This document shows, piece by piece, positions 1 through 7,675 of a stretch of DNA of 23,728 nucleotides (positions are counted from its first letter, which is position 1; each line of letters opens with the position of its first letter). The notes under the pieces are model-generated. The model worked only from the letters and a program-made list of their open reading frames with translations. It was not told where the DNA came from and searched no databases. Source of the stretch: a virus. The position numbers and the translations under genes are program-made. The stretch is taken from positions 1 through 23,728 of the IMG/VR virus record IMGVR_UViG_3300043823_000274. One strand, written 5' to 3'.

Positions 1-2
1 CT

Positions 3-779
3 AATCAAGACACAACTAACAAGCCAAGCACTGATCAGGTTTTAAAGGATTTGGAGATGGGAAAAAACATTTCAGATTTAGAATATAACGCCAATAGCGA
101 CGATTCCGCACTGGGATTTGCAAGTGGCGGTAGCTCAACCACTACTACTGGCTTGGGTAACAATTTGTTTCAGTGCATCAACGCATTTAAATGCACTGGC
201 CCAACTTGGTCAAAATCTTTAAAGCCTTACACCATTACCGTTGGTGGAAATCCTCATGGCGTTCAATTATCGCCCCTTCACCAGATTTGCTCTGGAAGCG
301 CATTAGGTCATGCCAAGGGCGGCTTGCCTCGCCATTACCACGACGCAGCCCCTAAAGGTCACCATCCTGAGTTCATTACCGGGCTAACGGGTTACTACGC
401 CTGTGGCGGTGGAACGGGACAGTCGGACGATATTCCTGCCATGCTCCACGATGGCGACTATGTGATGGACGCCGAGACCGTATCCGCTTTAGGCGACGGT
501 TCGAGCAAGGCGGGGCGTGAAGTCCTTGATGGGTTCATGCACAAAATCCCCCACGATAACAAGATTAAGAGCAACCCAGTTCCTGCCAAGATCGCTGACG
601 GCGAGTATGTTTTCCCTGCGGGGTTTGTAACTGCGCTTGGGAAAGGCGATAATAAGGCGGGAGCTAAGATTTTAGATGGTTTACGCGAGAAGTTGCGCGA
701 ACATAAACGCGCAGCACCGATTAACAAGATTCCACCGAAGGCTAAGAGTCCCTTGGATTACATTAGGAAGGCAAAGTAA
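3..779 (+). CDS. Virion-associated protein with two GEYV-type repeats (5'-partial)
   Basis: The frame is open to the left edge, so the gene probably starts outside the window. An internal start at ATG 57 is possible, with AAAGGAT 8 bases upstream. Counted from that ATG (240 residues), the N-terminus is Ser/Thr/Gly-rich with Cys 40, 46, 78 and 116. The C-terminal half carries a duplicated unit, about residues 126-160 and 175-209, each with D-G-(D/E)-Y-V, then A-L-G, K-A-G and L-D-G. Such GEYV-like motifs are seen in phage tape-measure and other structural proteins. The C-terminus is Lys/Arg-rich. The next gene follows the stop codon with no gap. A role as minor virion or ejection protein is inferred from the motif and position; no enzyme motif is visible. 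Confidence 0.65.
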   Translation, partial: NQDTTNKPSTDQVLKDLEMGKNISDLEYNANSDDSALGFASGGSSTTTTGLGNNLFQCINAFKCTGPTWSKSLKPYTITVGGNPHGVQLSPLHQICSGSALGHAKGGLPRHYHDAAPKGHHPEFITGLTGYYACGGGTGQSDDIPAMLHDGDYVMDAETVSALGDGSSKAGREVLDGFMHKIPHDNKIKSNPVPAKIADGEYVFPAGFVTALGKGDNKAGAKILDGLREKLREHKRAAPINKIPPKAKSPLDYIRKAK

Positions 780-2141
780 ATGAGTAACTTACTACAGTCA
801 TCGCAATCGCAAACTACTTGCGCACCAAGTTATTACACTAACTATCTTCAGAATCTAATCTGTAAGGGTCAGCAAGCCCAAGCGGGCGCTCAATACGTTG
901 GGGCGCAACCGCTTCAGCAACAAGCCTTCCAATCTGCCGCCCAAAATCAAGGCGCTTACAGCCCCATCTTCCAACAAGCCCAATCTACTTTGGGATGCGC
1001 GGCTAACCAGAACATCACTGGGGCAGGGGCGGGATATATCCAACAGGCGGCTTCTAAAGGCGGTCTGTGCGCCGCAAGCCCTTACTTGCAACAAGGGGCA
1101 GGGGTAAACGTTCAAGGCGCAGGAAGCCCGTACATTCAACAAGCGGCGGGAATGAACCCCGCTCAGATGGCTCAACAGTACATGAGTCCTTACCTGCAAA
1201 CCGCAGTGCAGAACGTGTCAGACATTGCGCAGCGCAACATTCAGCAGAACCTAGCTCCTCAAGCCACGGCTGCGGCTGTCGGTTCGGGTCAGTTCGGTTC
1301 ACAGCGCGGCGCTCAGGTCTTGGGTCAGATCGAGGCTCAGGCTAACCAATGCCTGAACAACACGATTGCGAGCATGGAAAACACTGGCTACAACACCGCC
1401 ATGTGTACCGCTATCAAGCAACAACAGTTACTTGGTAACTTAGGTTCAATCTCTGGATGTTTGGCCGCCAAACAAGCGAATATAGGCTTACAGGCAGGTC
1501 AGACAGCGGGAACCTTGGCTCAACAACAACAAAATCTGTTGGGAACCTTGGGTCAAACCTCTGGCTGCCTAGCTGCAAAACAAGCCGCTATCAGAACTCA
1601 AGCCGCTCAAGGCTTAACAGGTTTAGGAAGCTGCGTCGCAAAAACCAACATCAATTGTCTGAACGCTTTGGCGACACTTGGTGGTCAGCAACAGACGATT
1701 GCACAGAATCAACAAACCTTCCCATTACAAACATTGTCGTCCTTGGCAAGCATCATGCAAGGCGCTCAAATCCCAATGGGAACGAAACAAACGATGTGTA
1801 TGTCGCCATTGTCTGGCATTGGAACTGGATTGGGATTATTGGCAGGTATTGGTCAAAACCAAGGCAACATTAGTTCTGCAATAAGCGGAATCGGCAAATT
1901 GTTTGGATTGGGAGGTAGCGGTTGTTGTTATAAGGGTTCATGCAGTCAATCTTATTCTGCCAACAATGATATGAATAATTTATGGAAGGATGTGACAGGA
2001 GGACTTGATCCAACTGCTTCGTATTCAAACCCATCAAATTCGCTTTTTATTGACCCCAATACTGGACAATCACTTTATGATCCTACGCAATTGTTAACTC
2101 CATCAGGGTCAAGTTCTGGCAATCCAAATGGCGGCCCTTAA
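780..2141 (+). CDS. Ala/Gln/Gly-rich virion protein with internal repeats and 13 cysteines
   Basis: The protein has 453 residues and is dominated by Ala, Gln, Gly and Asn. Short units such as SPYIQQA recur in the first third. A longer unit beginning LLGNLGSISGCLAAKQA (residues 217-233) is repeated 36 residues later as LLGTLGQTSGCLAAKQA (253-269). There are 13 cysteines, with a cluster at 382, 383 and 388, unusual for a protein that would be assembled in a reducing cytoplasm. The region around 341-380 is Gly-rich and hydrophobic. It starts directly after the preceding stop, so the two are probably translated together. No family is recognised. Composition and place in the late module suggest an internal virion, tail or ejection protein. 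Confidence 0.65.
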   Translation: MSNLLQSSQSQTTCAPSYYTNYLQNLICKGQQAQAGAQYVGAQPLQQQAFQSAAQNQGAYSPIFQQAQSTLGCAANQNITGAGAGYIQQAASKGGLCAASPYLQQGAGVNVQGAGSPYIQQAAGMNPAQMAQQYMSPYLQTAVQNVSDIAQRNIQQNLAPQATAAAVGSGQFGSQRGAQVLGQIEAQANQCLNNTIASMENTGYNTAMCTAIKQQQLLGNLGSISGCLAAKQANIGLQAGQTAGTLAQQQQNLLGTLGQTSGCLAAKQAAIRTQAAQGLTGLGSCVAKTNINCLNALATLGGQQQTIAQNQQTFPLQTLSSLASIMQGAQIPMGTKQTMCMSPLSGIGTGLGLLAGIGQNQGNISSAISGIGKLFGLGGSGCCYKGSCSQSYSANNDMNNLWKDVTGGLDPTASYSNPSNSLFIDPNTGQSLYDPTQLLTPSGSSSGNPNGGP

Positions 2142-2167
2142 TAAATTTTTGAATTGAGGTAATTGAT

Positions 2168-4045
2168 ATGGCAGACGATAAAATTGATATTTCAGGATTA
2201 AGTCCTGATTACACAAAATTGCCTACATACGACGATGAAGGTTTGGCTGCCTTGCAAGCTGCTCAACAAAAATCTCTTGATGCGTTACAGCAACGCTACG
2301 CTCAACCTAACTGGTTTAAAGTAGCAGCAGGTTTTGCTAAACCTCAATTAGGTGGATTTTTGGCATCTTTAGGAAGCGCAAGTGAGGCTCTTGGCGAAAA
2401 TTACGAGCAGCAACGTCAAATGCAAATTCCTATTGCCCAAATGAAAATGGCAATAGAGCAATCAAATTACTTGCTCAAGAATCGCGCTAAATCAAATCAA
2501 ATTATTAAGGATTGGCAAACTCAAAATCCTGACCAAACAACTATTCCAACCAATGTGTTGCGATCAGCGGCTGAGATTGACCCAAATAACCCAACCGTTT
2601 TAACGGCTCAAAAGTCATTGGAAAATGCTCATAATCAATTTAATGATTCTGTTGCCGTTTTAAATGCCCAACGTCAAAGCGGGGCTATTAATGACGCTCA
2701 ATATAACCAACAATTGTCTTCTTTAAGTAATCTTTTGCCAACCTATACGATGACTTCTGGGAAGCAACCAACTATCGGAGCAGCTCAACCCGAAGAAGCG
2801 AAACCTCAAATTTCCCGTCCAACTGTATCTACAGATGATTACTTCTCGGCTACCCATAATTTGTCAGGATTGAAACCCGGTCAACAAACCGCCTCAACAG
2901 CGACAGGGCCGGGAGATTTATTGCAATCTACGGTTAATGATTTAAAGAAAAATCATAATCTTCCCGACGGCTATGGCAAAGACCCTGCCGTGACCGCTCA
3001 ATATGAACACGCTTTACTGAGCGATAATCAAAAGGCTTTAGACCAGAATAATTTAGAAGGTACGGCATTAAATCACCGTACTTTATGGTGGTTTGGGAGT
3101 GGAGATGGATCAAAGATTTTGCAATCTGACCCATCAACTCATTTAGGCGATGTCCTGAGCGATAGCGTACTCAAAGCCAACAATTTGAACAAAAACTCAA
3201 CCGTTGGAGCCTTAAAGTCCAAGATTGCGGGGCAATTATGGGACAACAATGTAAACCCAGATGCCGCTATTGGTGGTCAAACAACGCCACGAACTGGAGG
3301 TCAAGCGCAACCAGATGTACTTACATTTGAAAAAATGGGATTAAGTGGCCCTCAATCCCTTGAACAACAAAAGGCGGTTGCCGCAGCAAGAGAACAAAGT
3401 TTTGCGGATCAGTTTAATCATATTTTGACTGACTATAAACCACAAGTAACTGATGCAAGAGATGCTCGTTTAAATCGAGCATTAAATCTTATGCACAATC
3501 AAGTTGATGGCGACAAAGTAAGAAATGCTATGGGTCAATTATGGAAAGATTCTGGATATGTAAATGCTGTTCAAAATTTAGTGAATGATGGAATCAGCGG
3601 AGGGATAACGCCCGGTGATTTCAACATTCGTTTAAGCGCAAACGTCAATAAATGGCTAACAACCGCCAATGTAGACCCGCAAACAAGAGCTAAATTGCAG
3701 GAAATTAACCGTATTATTATGTCTGATGCTTTAGATGATTTCCGTGAGGGATCAAAAGCTATGGGCGGCGGTCACATCAACCAATCAGAGTTTCAAACTA
3801 TTGCAAGCCGATTCCCTTCTACGGATGACCCTTCAACGGCAGTTTCTCAATGGTTATTGCAACGCAAGGCAAATAATGAATTTAATGCAAATTCATATAA
3901 AAACGCCATAAATTACGCTAATGATCCTGTGTATGGAAAAGCAAATGTCTCTCACATGAACTTCTTTTCTAATTACAAGCCATATCAACAAACTCTTGAT
4001 ACTCACAAAAAGCACTTACAAACTGCTTTAAATTCGGTTTACTAA
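2168..4045 (+). CDS. Large helical putative internal virion or ejection protein
   Basis: The protein has 625 residues. The start at ATG 2168 is preceded by GAGGT at a suitable distance. It is Gln/Asn/Ala-rich, mostly predicted helical, with no signal peptide. A weakly hydrophobic stretch lies near residues 50-75 (around FKVAAGFAKPQLGGFLASLG). I could find no cysteine, in contrast to the gene before it. No catalytic motif such as a lysozyme or transglycosylase signature is visible. Size, composition and its place between two other virion-type genes suggest an internal core or DNA-ejection protein of a short-tailed phage. That assignment is inference only. Confidence 0.6.
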   Translation: MADDKIDISGLSPDYTKLPTYDDEGLAALQAAQQKSLDALQQRYAQPNWFKVAAGFAKPQLGGFLASLGSASEALGENYEQQRQMQIPIAQMKMAIEQSNYLLKNRAKSNQIIKDWQTQNPDQTTIPTNVLRSAAEIDPNNPTVLTAQKSLENAHNQFNDSVAVLNAQRQSGAINDAQYNQQLSSLSNLLPTYTMTSGKQPTIGAAQPEEAKPQISRPTVSTDDYFSATHNLSGLKPGQQTASTATGPGDLLQSTVNDLKKNHNLPDGYGKDPAVTAQYEHALLSDNQKALDQNNLEGTALNHRTLWWFGSGDGSKILQSDPSTHLGDVLSDSVLKANNLNKNSTVGALKSKIAGQLWDNNVNPDAAIGGQTTPRTGGQAQPDVLTFEKMGLSGPQSLEQQKAVAAAREQSFADQFNHILTDYKPQVTDARDARLNRALNLMHNQVDGDKVRNAMGQLWKDSGYVNAVQNLVNDGISGGITPGDFNIRLSANVNKWLTTANVDPQTRAKLQEINRIIMSDALDDFREGSKAMGGGHINQSEFQTIASRFPSTDDPSTAVSQWLLQRKANNEFNANSYKNAINYANDPVYGKANVSHMNFFSNYKPYQQTLDTHKKHLQTALNSVY

Positions 4046-4060
4046 TCGGAGTAGATAACA

Positions 4061-5119
4061 ATGGACATAAAAAATAATTCAAACGATCAATGCGCAGATG
4101 ATGACAGCTTTGATTGTATGGTGAATAAGGTACGTTCTAGCAATCAAAAATCAACGGCTGAAGAACCTAAAAAGGACATAACCCAAACCGATAAGGACTA
4201 TGCAGCTTTAAAGCAAGCAGGTTCTGATGTTGCTGGAGCAGTTGGTGCGCCTAGCGCGTCATCTATTCCCCCAAGAGTATATGGTTATGGTTTAGGAGCG
4301 TTTGCAGGGCCTCCTGCGGCTAATTTTCTTCAACGGTTCTCTCGTGATTCTTTAGAAAAAGCAGCTTTAAATAAACAGTTGGAACAATTAAGTGTCGCTC
4401 AACAACGGGCGCAATTAGCTCAAAAGCAAGCCTCAATTGGTCAAAATGTAACACCAGAAGAGTCGGTCGTTTATCGCAAACCTAGTGGACATGAAAATTA
4501 TATTTCTGCCATGCAAGGAGAAAGCGAAGTCCCCTATGCCCTTTCAAGCCAAGCAACAAGCATGAGGGGAGATGAGCCAACAGGCGCTACCGCAATTATG
4601 CGTGACAATGCCGCGAGAGAGGCTAAGGCTAAAAATATAGCTTCTGGCTATCAATTAACTGGTGAAGATGTAGTGCCAAAAGCTCCGGGTAAGGCTCAAT
4701 TATATTTGCCTGAAGGAATGAAGCTCCCTTCTCAAGAAGCTGCTGATGCGTTGCAACCATCTGTTGGTGCATTAGAAAAAGCGGGTCAAAAATTATCGCA
4801 AGTAGGTGGCGATGTTGGTAGTTACGCTAAATTATTGGCAAATAGTCCATTAGCTAAAGGAATTTTACACGGAGCTAACTTATTAGGAACTGGCTTACAA
4901 TCCATATCTGATATTTACAATAAAGACCCAACTGGATTAGCTATTGACGCTTTTCAGGTTGGTTTGCCTATGGCAACAGGCCCCGCAGGAGTTTTGACAG
5001 GAACGACTGTTAGTGAGGCGGCTAGATATTTGAAAGACAATCCTGATGTAAGAAAAAAATTGAGCGATGAAATGACTACTACGATTAATGCTTTCGGAAG
5101 CGGAGATTTTACCCCTTAA
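4061..5119 (+). CDS. Putative virion protein, last gene of the structural module
   Basis: The protein has 352 residues and starts at ATG 4061 after a GGAG site. The N-terminal 50 residues are charged and hydrophilic. A Gly/Ala/Pro-rich patch follows (around PPRVYGYGLGAFAGPPAA), then a Gln/Ala-rich helical stretch near residues 100-130. The C-terminal third is amphipathic to hydrophobic (about residues 255-330), which could contact membranes. No enzymatic signature is recognised. It is followed within 40 bases by a hairpin series and a strong terminator, so it closes the late transcription unit. A minor virion or ejection component is plausible from context. Confidence 0.55.
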   Translation: MDIKNNSNDQCADDDSFDCMVNKVRSSNQKSTAEEPKKDITQTDKDYAALKQAGSDVAGAVGAPSASSIPPRVYGYGLGAFAGPPAANFLQRFSRDSLEKAALNKQLEQLSVAQQRAQLAQKQASIGQNVTPEESVVYRKPSGHENYISAMQGESEVPYALSSQATSMRGDEPTGATAIMRDNAAREAKAKNIASGYQLTGEDVVPKAPGKAQLYLPEGMKLPSQEAADALQPSVGALEKAGQKLSQVGGDVGSYAKLLANSPLAKGILHGANLLGTGLQSISDIYNKDPTGLAIDAFQVGLPMATGPAGVLTGTTVSEAARYLKDNPDVRKKLSDEMTTTINAFGSGDFTP

Positions 5120-5124
5120 TTTTA

Positions 5125-5157
5125 GCCGAAGTCTCCTCGGCACTTGCCGCAAGGCAA
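5125..5157 (+). other. Two hairpins between the last late gene and its terminator
   Basis: The first hairpin pairs GCCGA (5125-5129) with TCGGC (5137-5141). The second pairs TTGCC (5144-5148) with GGCAA (5153-5157) around a GCAA loop, a GNRA tetraloop. The terminator stem begins at the next base, so three stems lie in a row. They may protect the 3' end of late mRNA; that function is inferred. Confidence 0.5.
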
Positions 5158-5205
5158 CCCTCTCAGCGCGCCCCCTTACAAGATTGCTGAGAGGGTATTT
5201 TTTTT
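5158..5205 (+). terminator. Rho-independent terminator of the late module
   Basis: A perfect 10-bp stem pairs CCCTCTCAGC (5158-5167) with GCTGAGAGGG (5186-5195) around an 18-base loop. It is followed by TA and a run of T. It lies 38 bases after the last plus-strand structural gene and faces the end of the convergent minus-strand operon. Confidence 0.9.
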
Positions 5206-5266
5206 AATGTGAACAAAGCGCCATTAAAAATGCCATCAAAATCATTCCAAAGATGATTTTACCCAT
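5204..5266 (-). CDS. Possible 20-residue hydrophobic micropeptide
   Basis: The frame reads MGKIIFGMILMAFLMALCSH. It is almost entirely hydrophobic with one N-terminal Lys, as expected for a tiny membrane peptide. Its ATG overlaps the stop of the preceding minus-strand gene, and GAGG/GAGGG lies just upstream. It would be the last gene of the minus operon. It is so short that chance is a real alternative, and an inverted repeat at 5238-5260 (AAAATCAT / ATGATTTT) occupies the same bases. Confidence 0.25.
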   Translation of the reverse strand: MGKIIFGMILMAFLMALCSH

Positions 5267-5483
5267 TAGCCCTCACCTCAGCCAGTTTAGCGGCTACTTC
5301 ACGGTTTAGAACCTTTACCACCTCGATACAAGCGTTACGCTCCTCTGCGACGATTCGAGGCTCTACATAGTGAATGTAGGCAAGGGCTAACTTTACCAAG
5401 TCGTCTTGAATGAAGTTGTAATTCTCCTCCAAGTTAGCGTTGATAAAGATTTGATTGATTTCATCGATTGACAAGTGTTCCAT
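5259..5483 (-). CDS. Small hypothetical phage protein (74 aa)
   Basis: I chose the ATG at 5483 over the upstream in-frame TTG at 5498, because GAGGG lies 9 bases before this ATG. The product begins MEHLSIDEINQIF and is acidic and helical, with no membrane segment or cysteine cluster. It lies directly downstream of the Tad2-like gene in the minus-strand operon, separated by one base. The family is not recognised. The position suggests it may be another accessory or host-takeover protein. Confidence 0.6.
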   Translation of the reverse strand: MEHLSIDEINQIFINANLEENYNFIQDDLVKLALAYIHYVEPRIVAEERNACIEVVKVLNREVAAKLAEVRANG

Positions 5484-5484
5484 T

Positions 5485-5790
5485 TTAATTTCCCTCAAAT
5501 AATTTCCAGTCGTCAGACAACATATCGGTCTGAGAGGCTAACCAACCAGACAAGTACGCTTGACGACCTTCTGAATTAACTGTCCACATATCAATATGCG
5601 GAAGGATTTCCATACCATCCAAGCCACGGCTTTCAAGAAACTCTTTGGTAATCGGGCCATTTGGTCGCAAATTTTCCTTCATTACCTTGTATCCTCCTGC
5701 CATAAGCAAAAACATACCTTTCCCGTTCCATCCCTCGCGGGTTACTTGTTTGCCGTTTTTAAGGGCTTGTATCGCTTCTCCAAAATTCAT
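5485..5790 (-). CDS. tad2: DUF2829/Tad2-like protein, probable Thoeris anti-defence sponge
   Basis: The protein has 101 residues and carries the hallmarks of the DUF2829 family: an N-terminal MNFGEAIQALKNGK, then REGWNGKGMF (18-27) and a C-terminal WLASQTDMLSDDW (83-95). The best-studied member, phage SPO1 Tad2, binds and sequesters the cyclic ADP-ribose signal of Thoeris, and some homologues also bind cyclic oligonucleotides of other defences. ATG 5790 has GGAG seven bases upstream and overlaps the nuclease stop codon (ATGA), so translation is probably coupled. The region between the two motifs, about residues 30-80, contains a charged insert that could alter ligand choice. The family call is fairly secure; activity against a particular defence is inferred. 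Confidence 0.8.
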   Translation of the reverse strand: MNFGEAIQALKNGKQVTREGWNGKGMFLLMAGGYKVMKENLRPNGPITKEFLESRGLDGMEILPHIDMWTVNSEGRQAYLSGWLASQTDMLSDDWKLFEGN

Positions 5791-6584
5791 TTTGATACTC
5801 CAAAGTTGTTTTTAAGTTTCCAGTAAGATAATAAGCAATTAAACATCTCCCAACCCTTCTCAAGGTCTTCCTGAGTCCACTCAACGATCTTGACAAGGTT
5901 AGGAATTCGTCGGCTGATAAAGACGTTAGCGCATCGAGCTGCGGGTAGCCCTAAGCCCCACCGATAAGCCGCCAGTTGCATCAAGTGTTCGTCGTAACCC
6001 TTGACCTCATCGTCTTCCGAGAAGTCCTTGGTCTTAACGTCCAACACAATGCCCGTGGGGGCGGTTTGGGATGGCTCACAGTACATATCAACCTTACCCC
6101 CAAAGCGAAGCACAAATGAAGCGAATGAACGCTCCAATAGCCACTTCTCATTGGGATGGGAGTTGAAGAACTTATGAATAGCCTCGTCCGTGGCTAATGC
6201 CTGTTCCTTGTGAACAACGTCACGCTCACCCTTGAACCATTTCTCAATGGACTCATGGATGCGCGTACCGTCCTCAGCCGCCTGTTTAGCGGTTTCCTTG
6301 GAGTCGGCGTTTATACGGGCTATAAAATCCTTCTCAGGCTCGTCAGGGAGCCTTGGCAGGGTAAGGGCTGCCAAGAGCATCTGTTCGAGCTTCCAAGCCT
6401 CTAGAGCGGGCTTGGCGGCGATTTTAAGGATAGTGGTGACCGATGGAACCAAGTTCATCTTACGGGCGTCACGCAGCGTTGTAGGGCGCTGTGAGCCGTC
6501 CTTGGCCTTTACCGTGTACTGGGGTGAGCCGTCCTGACCGTACCAGTGAACGGACTCTGCTGCCCTAGCAATAATTGTTGTCAT
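5787..6584 (-). CDS. RecB/Cas4-like PD-(D/E)XK exonuclease
   Basis: The protein has 265 residues. It shows the ordered motifs of this nuclease fold: DGTRIH (105-110, His 110), a conserved Glu-Arg at 151-152, GGKVDMY (162-168, metal-binding Asp 166), LDVKTKD (181-187, Asp 182 and Lys 184) and QLAAYRWGL (203-211, Gln 203 and Tyr 207). I see no four-cysteine iron-sulphur cluster, so it is closer to stand-alone phage exonucleases than to classical Cas4. It lies two genes downstream of the SSB-like gene, which points to end-resection or recombination-dependent replication. Both of its ends overlap neighbours by four bases (ATGA). The gene is clearly more GC-rich than the gene upstream. Confidence 0.85.
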   Translation of the reverse strand: MTTIIARAAESVHWYGQDGSPQYTVKAKDGSQRPTTLRDARKMNLVPSVTTILKIAAKPALEAWKLEQMLLAALTLPRLPDEPEKDFIARINADSKETAKQAAEDGTRIHESIEKWFKGERDVVHKEQALATDEAIHKFFNSHPNEKWLLERSFASFVLRFGGKVDMYCEPSQTAPTGIVLDVKTKDFSEDDEVKGYDEHLMQLAAYRWGLGLPAARCANVFISRRIPNLVKIVEWTQEDLEKGWEMFNCLLSYWKLKNNFGVSK

Positions 6585-6943
6585 GTGAGTCTCCTTCGGG
6601 TTCTTTTGGGTTTGATTTTTAGCGATTTAATTTTTGACAAAATCCAATCACAATCTGAACGCAAGGTTTCAAAAATAAAAGAGTTTTCAGCATTAACAAT
6701 TTTTTTGTCAACGTATTTCTTTTCCATTTGCTCGTAAATTTCTCTGAGCCGAAAATGAACTTCAATTTCAAATTGACTTGCTATGCGATCTTTTTCCGCA
6801 TATTCAAGGATTTGATTCAAAACTTCAGATAATTCATCTTTATCATTTTCTTTTGCAATTACTGAAAATACAAATTGATTTTTATAATCAACTTGTTCAT
6901 TCGTTGTTTGTGGATAAGCATGAAACTTTATTGTTTTCCACAT
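6581..6943 (-). CDS. AT-rich hypothetical protein (120 aa)
   Basis: ATG 6943 has AGGAGG about five bases upstream, an excellent ribosome site, and its stop overlaps the nuclease start. The product is charged and mostly helical, with a Glu/Lys-rich centre and a very basic C-terminus (KIKPKRTRRRLT) that could bind nucleic acid. No family is recognised. Its codons are much richer in A and T than the SSB-like and nuclease genes on either side, which suggests later acquisition into the operon. Its position between an SSB-like protein and a nuclease leaves room for a recombination-accessory role, but nothing proves it. Confidence 0.65.
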   Translation of the reverse strand: MWKTIKFHAYPQTTNEQVDYKNQFVFSVIAKENDKDELSEVLNQILEYAEKDRIASQFEIEVHFRLREIYEQMEKKYVDKKIVNAENSFIFETLRSDCDWILSKIKSLKIKPKRTRRRLT

Positions 6944-6951
6944 AAGCCCTC

Positions 6952-7578
6952 CTAAAAAGGAATTTCTTCATCGTCGTTTGCATAGCTCGGCGTCGGTTGA
7001 GCCTGAGACAGCTTTTGCCATTCGGGTGACGAGGCAATCTTGGCTTTCAGGTTTTCCGAGAATGTATTGAACATTTCCATATCAGGATTACTCAAGGTAA
7101 ACATTTCGAGCTTATTGATGCCCTGCGGCATACCTTGCTGACGAATCATTGCAGGAACTGGAGTGATTGTAGAGACGTTCATGTACGTCTTTCCGTTAGC
7201 CCCTGCACGTTCGATGACGTTTACCATACCCCATTGACCTAAGACGTTCTTCAGATCAAATCGGTTTAGCTCGTCCTGACTGAATGGCTTACCGCGCCAC
7301 GATTGCAAGTCCTGACGTAGCGTAGCTTTGTCAGACCAACTTAAGGTGTAGTTTTTGAAAATGGCAAAAGGACGACCGTCCCGCATTTTGACTGAACTGC
7401 CACCATCGCTGATGATGCTCAATTCAAATCCAAACATTACCTTGTGCTGAAATTTGACCGTTCCCTGAAATTCGGTCTTCTGTGTACCCAGATCGACGAT
7501 CCGATAGCACCGACCCAAATGCGACCCAGTTGGTGCGCGCTCGAAGTCCCCACCCTTGTTTTCTGCATATAAACTCAT
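6952..7578 (-). CDS. Phage single-stranded DNA-binding protein (SSB-like)
   Basis: The protein has 208 residues from ATG 7578, which is preceded by GGAGG; an in-frame start 33 bases upstream lacks this support. The middle is beta-rich, as expected of an OB-fold (around FQGTVKFQHKVMFGFELSI and YTLSWSDKATLRQDL). The C-terminus is acidic and ends DDEEIPF, the type of tail by which SSB proteins recruit partners. It is the first gene of the minus operon and precedes a nuclease. Family members coat single-stranded DNA during replication and annealing. The assignment rests on overall pattern and the tail rather than on a single diagnostic motif. Confidence 0.7.
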   Translation of the reverse strand: MSLYAENKGGDFERAPTGSHLGRCYRIVDLGTQKTEFQGTVKFQHKVMFGFELSIISDGGSSVKMRDGRPFAIFKNYTLSWSDKATLRQDLQSWRGKPFSQDELNRFDLKNVLGQWGMVNVIERAGANGKTYMNVSTITPVPAMIRQQGMPQGINKLEMFTLSNPDMEMFNTFSENLKAKIASSPEWQKLSQAQPTPSYANDDEEIPF

Positions 7579-7601
7579 AACCTGCCTCCATTGGCATAAA
7601 A

Positions 7602-7617
7602 ACGGCAACATTGCCGT
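7602..7617. promoter_or_regulatory. Palindromic operator candidate between the divergent units
   Basis: ACGGCAA (7602-7608) and TTGCCGT (7611-7617) form a perfect 7+7 inverted repeat with two bases between. It lies just downstream of the predicted minus promoter and upstream of the HTH gene. This is a typical place for a Cro-like repressor to bind. On the minus strand it is followed by T5, so a weak terminator or attenuator is an alternative. Confidence 0.5.
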
Positions 7618-7623
7618 AAAGGG

Positions 7624-7653
7624 ACTATACCATAATTTTTAATAATGTGTTAA
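7624..7653 (-). promoter_or_regulatory. Predicted promoter of the minus-strand operon
   Basis: Read on the minus strand there is TTAACA (7653-7648), an 18-base spacer and TATAGT (7629-7624). Transcription would begin near 7617, inside or beside the palindrome, and give a leader of about 40 bases before the SSB-like gene. Confidence 0.5.
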
Positions 7654-7675
7654 AGTATCCAAAAGGAGGAAAAGT

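Noticed and set aside
855-1345. Several overlapping frames inside the Ala/Gln-rich gene on both strands
   Set aside because: They arise from its biased composition; none has a good ribosome site or operon junction.
6210-6537. Plus-strand frames opposite the nuclease gene
   Set aside because: They are mirror frames of a gene with clear catalytic motifs.
5787-6584. Cas4 of a CRISPR system
   Set aside because: The nuclease motifs fit, but there is no iron-sulphur cysteine set, no other cas gene and no repeat array.
7602-7617. Intrinsic terminator on the minus strand
   Set aside because: The stem with T5 is possible, but it would cut the leader of the SSB operon 24 bases before its start; an operator is more likely.
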